In this document: positions 5,711-7,533 of the stretch, piece after piece
Numbering within the stretch: position 1 is the first letter of the stretch
Layout of the letters: each line of letters opens with the position of its first letter
NCBI GenBank assembly: GCA_946414625.1
Contig: CAMKPI010000076.1
Coordinates: 1 to 7,533, forward strand
Reading direction: 5' to 3'
Origin: an uncultured Spirochaetaceae bacterium
Lineage (GTDB): Bacteria; Spirochaetota; Spirochaetia; Sphaerochaetales; Sphaerochaetaceae
Length of the DNA: 7,533 nt
Program-made: the position numbers and the translations under genes
The notes under the pieces: model-generated
Databases searched by the model: none
Seen by the model: the letters and a program-made list of their open reading frames with translations, nothing else
What the model was told of the DNA's origin: nothing

Positions 5711-6634
5711 ATGGAGCGAAGAGAAAGGGCATTTTTGGAAGCAGTGAATTACGAGACTGTGTTGCGCGCTGTCCGGTGCTCCGATGCAAGAGCCTCTGCG
5801 TTTTTCAGGCGTCTGCGCTCCTGGTGCGACACTTCTCGTCCGATTTCTGAGAACATCGAGGCATATAAGTTTATCGCCTGCGCCACAGAGAAGGAGCTTT
5901 TGGACGCACAGTCTCAAGTTCTGAAGTCGTTTGAGAGCCTCCCGGACGATGCCGGAATCATAACGGACACAGATCCGGAGTGGCCAGTGGGGGTAAAAAA
6001 CGTGATGTTCCTCTATTTTCGGGGCGATGTGTCTCTTCTTGGAAAGCCCTCCGTTGCCGTCGTCGGGACGCGGAGGCCGACGGACAAGGCTTTGGAGAAC
6101 GCAAGGAAGATAGTGGATTCTCTCGGTGAAGGCTATGCTATAGTAAGCGGTCTTGCTCGTGGGATAGACGGCGTTGCGCATATCGAGGCGCTTTCGCGCC
6201 TTTACGGAACTGTCGCCGTGCTTGGAACTCCCGTTGATGCGTATTATCCTGCCGAGCACCGCGCCCTTCAGGATATGATCGCCGAAAAAGGACTTCTGGT
6301 GTCGGAGTTTGGTCCGGGGCGTGTTGTGCAGCAGTATTTCTTCATTCAGAGGAATGAGACGATTTCTTCCATTTCCGAGGCGTCCTTTGTTGTGGAGTCT
6401 TCCGACGGCGGCGGAGGAGTCCGCGAGGCTCGGTATGCAGAGGCTCAGGGTAAGGATGTGCTCGTGCTGAGAGAGGTTTATGAAAACCAGTCTCTCCGCT
6501 GGCCGCGTGAGATCCGGTCCGTCGTCGTGGTCCCTTCTCCGGAGGATGCCTTGCAATGCGTCAGGAATTCCGAGCCGTACAGGGATAGAAAATCAAGCAT
6601 TGACGCTTCTCTGATAAAAGAAAACGCGTCTTGA
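5711..6634 (+). CDS. Divergent DprA/Smf-like (SLOG Rossmann) protein
   Basis: This 307-residue protein is related to DprA, which loads RecA onto incoming single-stranded DNA during transformation. The Rossmann core spans about residues 113-255. It shows VAVVGTRRPT (115-124), IVSGLARGIDGVAH (144-157), GTVAVLGTPVDAYYP (166-180) and KGLLVSEFGPG (193-203), then QRNETISSISEASFVVE (213-229). The usual SGS-T segment after the catalytic-face strand is replaced by SDGGGGVREA (231-240). The normal post-core region and the winged-helix domain are absent, replaced by a short tail ending in Lys/Ser-rich sequence. The N-terminal 110 residues are not a recognisable SAM domain. ATG 5711 has GGAGG 11 nt upstream; GTG at 5705 (5-nt spacing) and GTG at 5678 are in-frame alternatives. 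No competence or recombination neighbours are in view. Membership of the DprA superfamily is solid; a transformation role is not. Confidence 0.82.
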   Translation: MERRERAFLEAVNYETVLRAVRCSDARASAFFRRLRSWCDTSRPISENIEAYKFIACATEKELLDAQSQVLKSFESLPDDAGIITDTDPEWPVGVKNVMFLYFRGDVSLLGKPSVAVVGTRRPTDKALENARKIVDSLGEGYAIVSGLARGIDGVAHIEALSRLYGTVAVLGTPVDAYYPAEHRALQDMIAEKGLLVSEFGPGRVVQQYFFIQRNETISSISEASFVVESSDGGGGVREARYAEAQGKDVLVLREVYENQSLRWPREIRSVVVVPSPEDALQCVRNSEPYRDRKSSIDASLIKENAS

Positions 6635-6742
6635 TTTTTGAAGCCAGTTTTCTCTGTCTTGCCCGTCTAGGATGAGGCTTTTTGATGTGAGCGGATCCGC
6701 CCCGGATGGCGGAGTATGGTGGTTTATTGAGCGGGACGACTC
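6635..6742. other. Convergent intergenic spacer with a hairpin
   Basis: The 3' ends of the DprA-like and PsiE-like genes face each other here. TCCGCC (6696-6701) and GGCGGA (6708-6713) form a perfect 6-bp stem with a 6-nt loop, overlapping the self-complementary GCGGATCCGC at 6691-6700. Neither strand has a clear T run directly after the stem, so a bidirectional intrinsic terminator is possible but not shown. No gene is supported in the spacer. Confidence 0.35.
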
Positions 6743-7144
6743 TCAGTCCTGGGGCTCCGGTTTTTTGTCCGGGTTTTTCTCTGTGCGTACCAGCAGGAAG
6801 CGCCTTACCGCGAAGAGCGCTGCAATCGCCAGCACCCCGAGAAGCAGCTCCCAGGTTTCCAGGTGTTGAATGATAAGATGCCGCGTCACGGCAAATAGAA
6901 GCACTTCCACCATGGAGGCGAAGTCGTTTTTGCAGAGCAGTTTTATGAACTCTATGCCGATAAGCGCGTCGAAGAGGTATTTCAGGAAGTCTGAAAGCCC
7001 GGACACACAGAACAGATCCCAGAATCCTTTGAACCCGAAAAGGTGCGACGTAATACCGACCAGCGCAAAGACTGAGACGACGAACTCAAGCCAGCCCACA
7101 ATGGAGAAAACGACTCTGCGTGATTTATGCAATGCTTCGCTCAT
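6743..7144 (-). CDS. Small PsiE-like integral membrane protein
   Basis: This 133-residue hydrophobic protein has about four predicted membrane segments (roughly residues 12-32, 50-69, 76-92 and 97-116) and a short polar tail rich in Lys, Pro and Glu. The stretch from IGIEFIKLL through VEVLLFAVTRHLI to LETWELLLGVLAIAALFAVRRFLL resembles the phosphate-starvation-inducible PsiE family and its many uncharacterised relatives. The molecular function of that family is unknown, so nothing beyond inner-membrane location is inferred. No Shine-Dalgarno motif precedes the ATG at 7144 (upstream bases read CAAACC). The promoter candidate places transcription start almost on the ATG, so a leaderless transcript is possible. 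The gene converges with the DprA-like gene, and its upstream side abuts the 77-bp repeat array. Confidence 0.7.
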   Translation of the reverse strand: MSEALHKSRRVVFSIVGWLEFVVSVFALVGITSHLFGFKGFWDLFCVSGLSDFLKYLFDALIGIEFIKLLCKNDFASMVEVLLFAVTRHLIIQHLETWELLLGVLAIAALFAVRRFLLVRTEKNPDKKPEPQD

Positions 7145-7150
7145 GGTTTG

Positions 7151-7179
7151 ATTTTATGCGTGCGCGAGGGTTTTTACAA
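7151..7179 (-). promoter_or_regulatory. Sigma70-type promoter candidate for the PsiE-like gene
   Basis: On the minus strand, TTGTAA (7179-7174, 4 of 6) is followed by a 17-nt spacer and then TAAAAT (7156-7151, 5 of 6). Six nucleotides separate the -10 box from ATG 7144, so the expected start is at the initiation codon itself. This would explain the missing ribosome binding site. Prediction by eye only. Confidence 0.45.
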
Positions 7180-7185
7180 TCGGAA

Positions 7186-7500
7186 TTTTGGCGCCGGGTT
7201 GCGGGCGGCGGCTGGACGGTGTGGAAATGGAAGTGGCGAAAAACCCTGGGACTTTGGCGCTCGCTCTGGCGCGTGGTTGCGGGTAGGGCTGGACGGCGCG
7301 GAAATAGAAGCGGTGAAAAGCCCTGGAACCTTGGTGCTCGCTCTGGCGTGTGGTTGCGGGAAGAACACCAATGTCGCAAAGTGCGCGACGGGCGCCTTGG
7401 TGCTCGCTCCGGCGCGTGGTTGCGGGCGGCATCTGGACGTACGGAAATGGAAGCGGTGAAAAGCCCTGGGACTTTGGCGCTCGCTCCGGCGTGTGGTTGC
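7186..7500. repeat. Tandem array of about 77-bp units, non-coding
   Basis: The anchor GGTTGC recurs at 7197, 7275, 7352, 7418 and 7495, giving periods of 78, 77, 66 and 77 bp. A typical unit runs GGTTGCGGG, then CTGGACGG, GGAAATGGAAGCGGTGAAAA, CCCTGGGACTTTGG and CGCTCGCTC(T/C)GGCG. The 66-bp unit (7352-7417) has a divergent interior containing AAGAACACCAATGTCGCAAA in place of the usual middle. The first unit lacks part of the CGCTCGCTCTGGCG segment. Reading frames on both strands stay open through the array, but no ORF has coding character, so I treat it as intergenic. It occupies almost the whole gap between the PsiE-like gene and the window end. Confidence 0.88.
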
Positions 7501-7505
7501 TTTGA

Positions 7506-7533
7506 TTGACACTGTGCCTTGTAAAAAATAGAA
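7506..7533 (+). promoter_or_regulatory. Strong promoter candidate cut by the window end
   Basis: An exact TTGACA lies at 7506-7511, followed by a 17-nt spacer. A -10 box would begin at 7529 and reads TAGAA before the window stops; a T as the next base would make it TAGAAT (5 of 6). It would drive a gene to the right, outside the window, and begins directly after the last 77-bp repeat unit. Confidence 0.45.

Noticed and set aside
6672..6869. Plus-strand 65-codon ORF after the DprA-like gene
   Set aside because: It is mostly antisense to the PsiE-like gene, has no recognisable motif, and its ribosome binding site is weak.
7191..7500. CRISPR array
   Set aside because: The units are contiguous tandem repeats with similar interiors, not short identical repeats separated by unique spacers, and no cas genes are nearby.
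7120..7512. Several ORFs of 84-129 codons on both strands through the 77-bp array
   Set aside because: They are open in many frames at once because of the repeats and GC-rich composition. There is no ribosome binding site or recognisable motif, and one period (66 bp) breaks the pattern without frame logic.

Overview
The window is bacterial, GC-rich by eye, and densely coded on both strands. I see six protein genes and no rRNA, tRNA, transposase or CRISPR array. The best taxonomic hint is the long-form pyrophosphate-dependent phosphofructokinase, which closely resembles the spirochaete type I recall from Borrelia and Treponema. The UPF0178 and SPFH proteins also look spirochaete-like from memory. 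A Treponema-like spirochaete is therefore my best guess, but a weak one, because other phyla carry the same families.

Layout. Positions 1-221 are a GC-rich leader with several hairpins and no convincing complete gene. An SPFH/stomatin membrane protein (222-1217, +) follows. It converges with a MATE-family multidrug/Na+ antiporter (1494-2828, -). A 30-bp tandem repeat lies between them and encodes the last residues of the MATE protein. A divergent control region (2829-3053) holds opposed sigma70-type promoters and a perfect 24-bp GC-rich palindrome. It serves the MATE gene leftward and the PPi-phosphofructokinase (3054-4721, +) rightward. A UPF0178/YaiI-like protein (4759-5541, +) follows after 37 bp, probably in the same transcript. 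It carries an in-frame array of eight 27-bp (9-residue) repeats inside its conserved domain. After an AT-rich spacer comes a divergent DprA/Smf-like Rossmann protein (5711-6634, +). It converges with a small PsiE-like membrane protein (6743-7144, -). The right end (about 7186-7500) is a non-coding array of roughly 77-bp repeats lying between two outward-facing promoter candidates. The rightmost promoter starts with an exact TTGACA and runs off the window.

The genes do not form one pathway. They are a glycolytic enzyme, membrane proteins, a transporter and a DNA-processing-like protein. The most unusual theme is repetition: three minisatellite-like arrays, apparently unrelated in sequence (30, 27/54 and about 77 bp), lie within 7.5 kb. 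One is inside a conserved protein, one overlaps a gene's 3' end, and one lies between divergent promoters. I found no clear evidence of a new multi-gene system.
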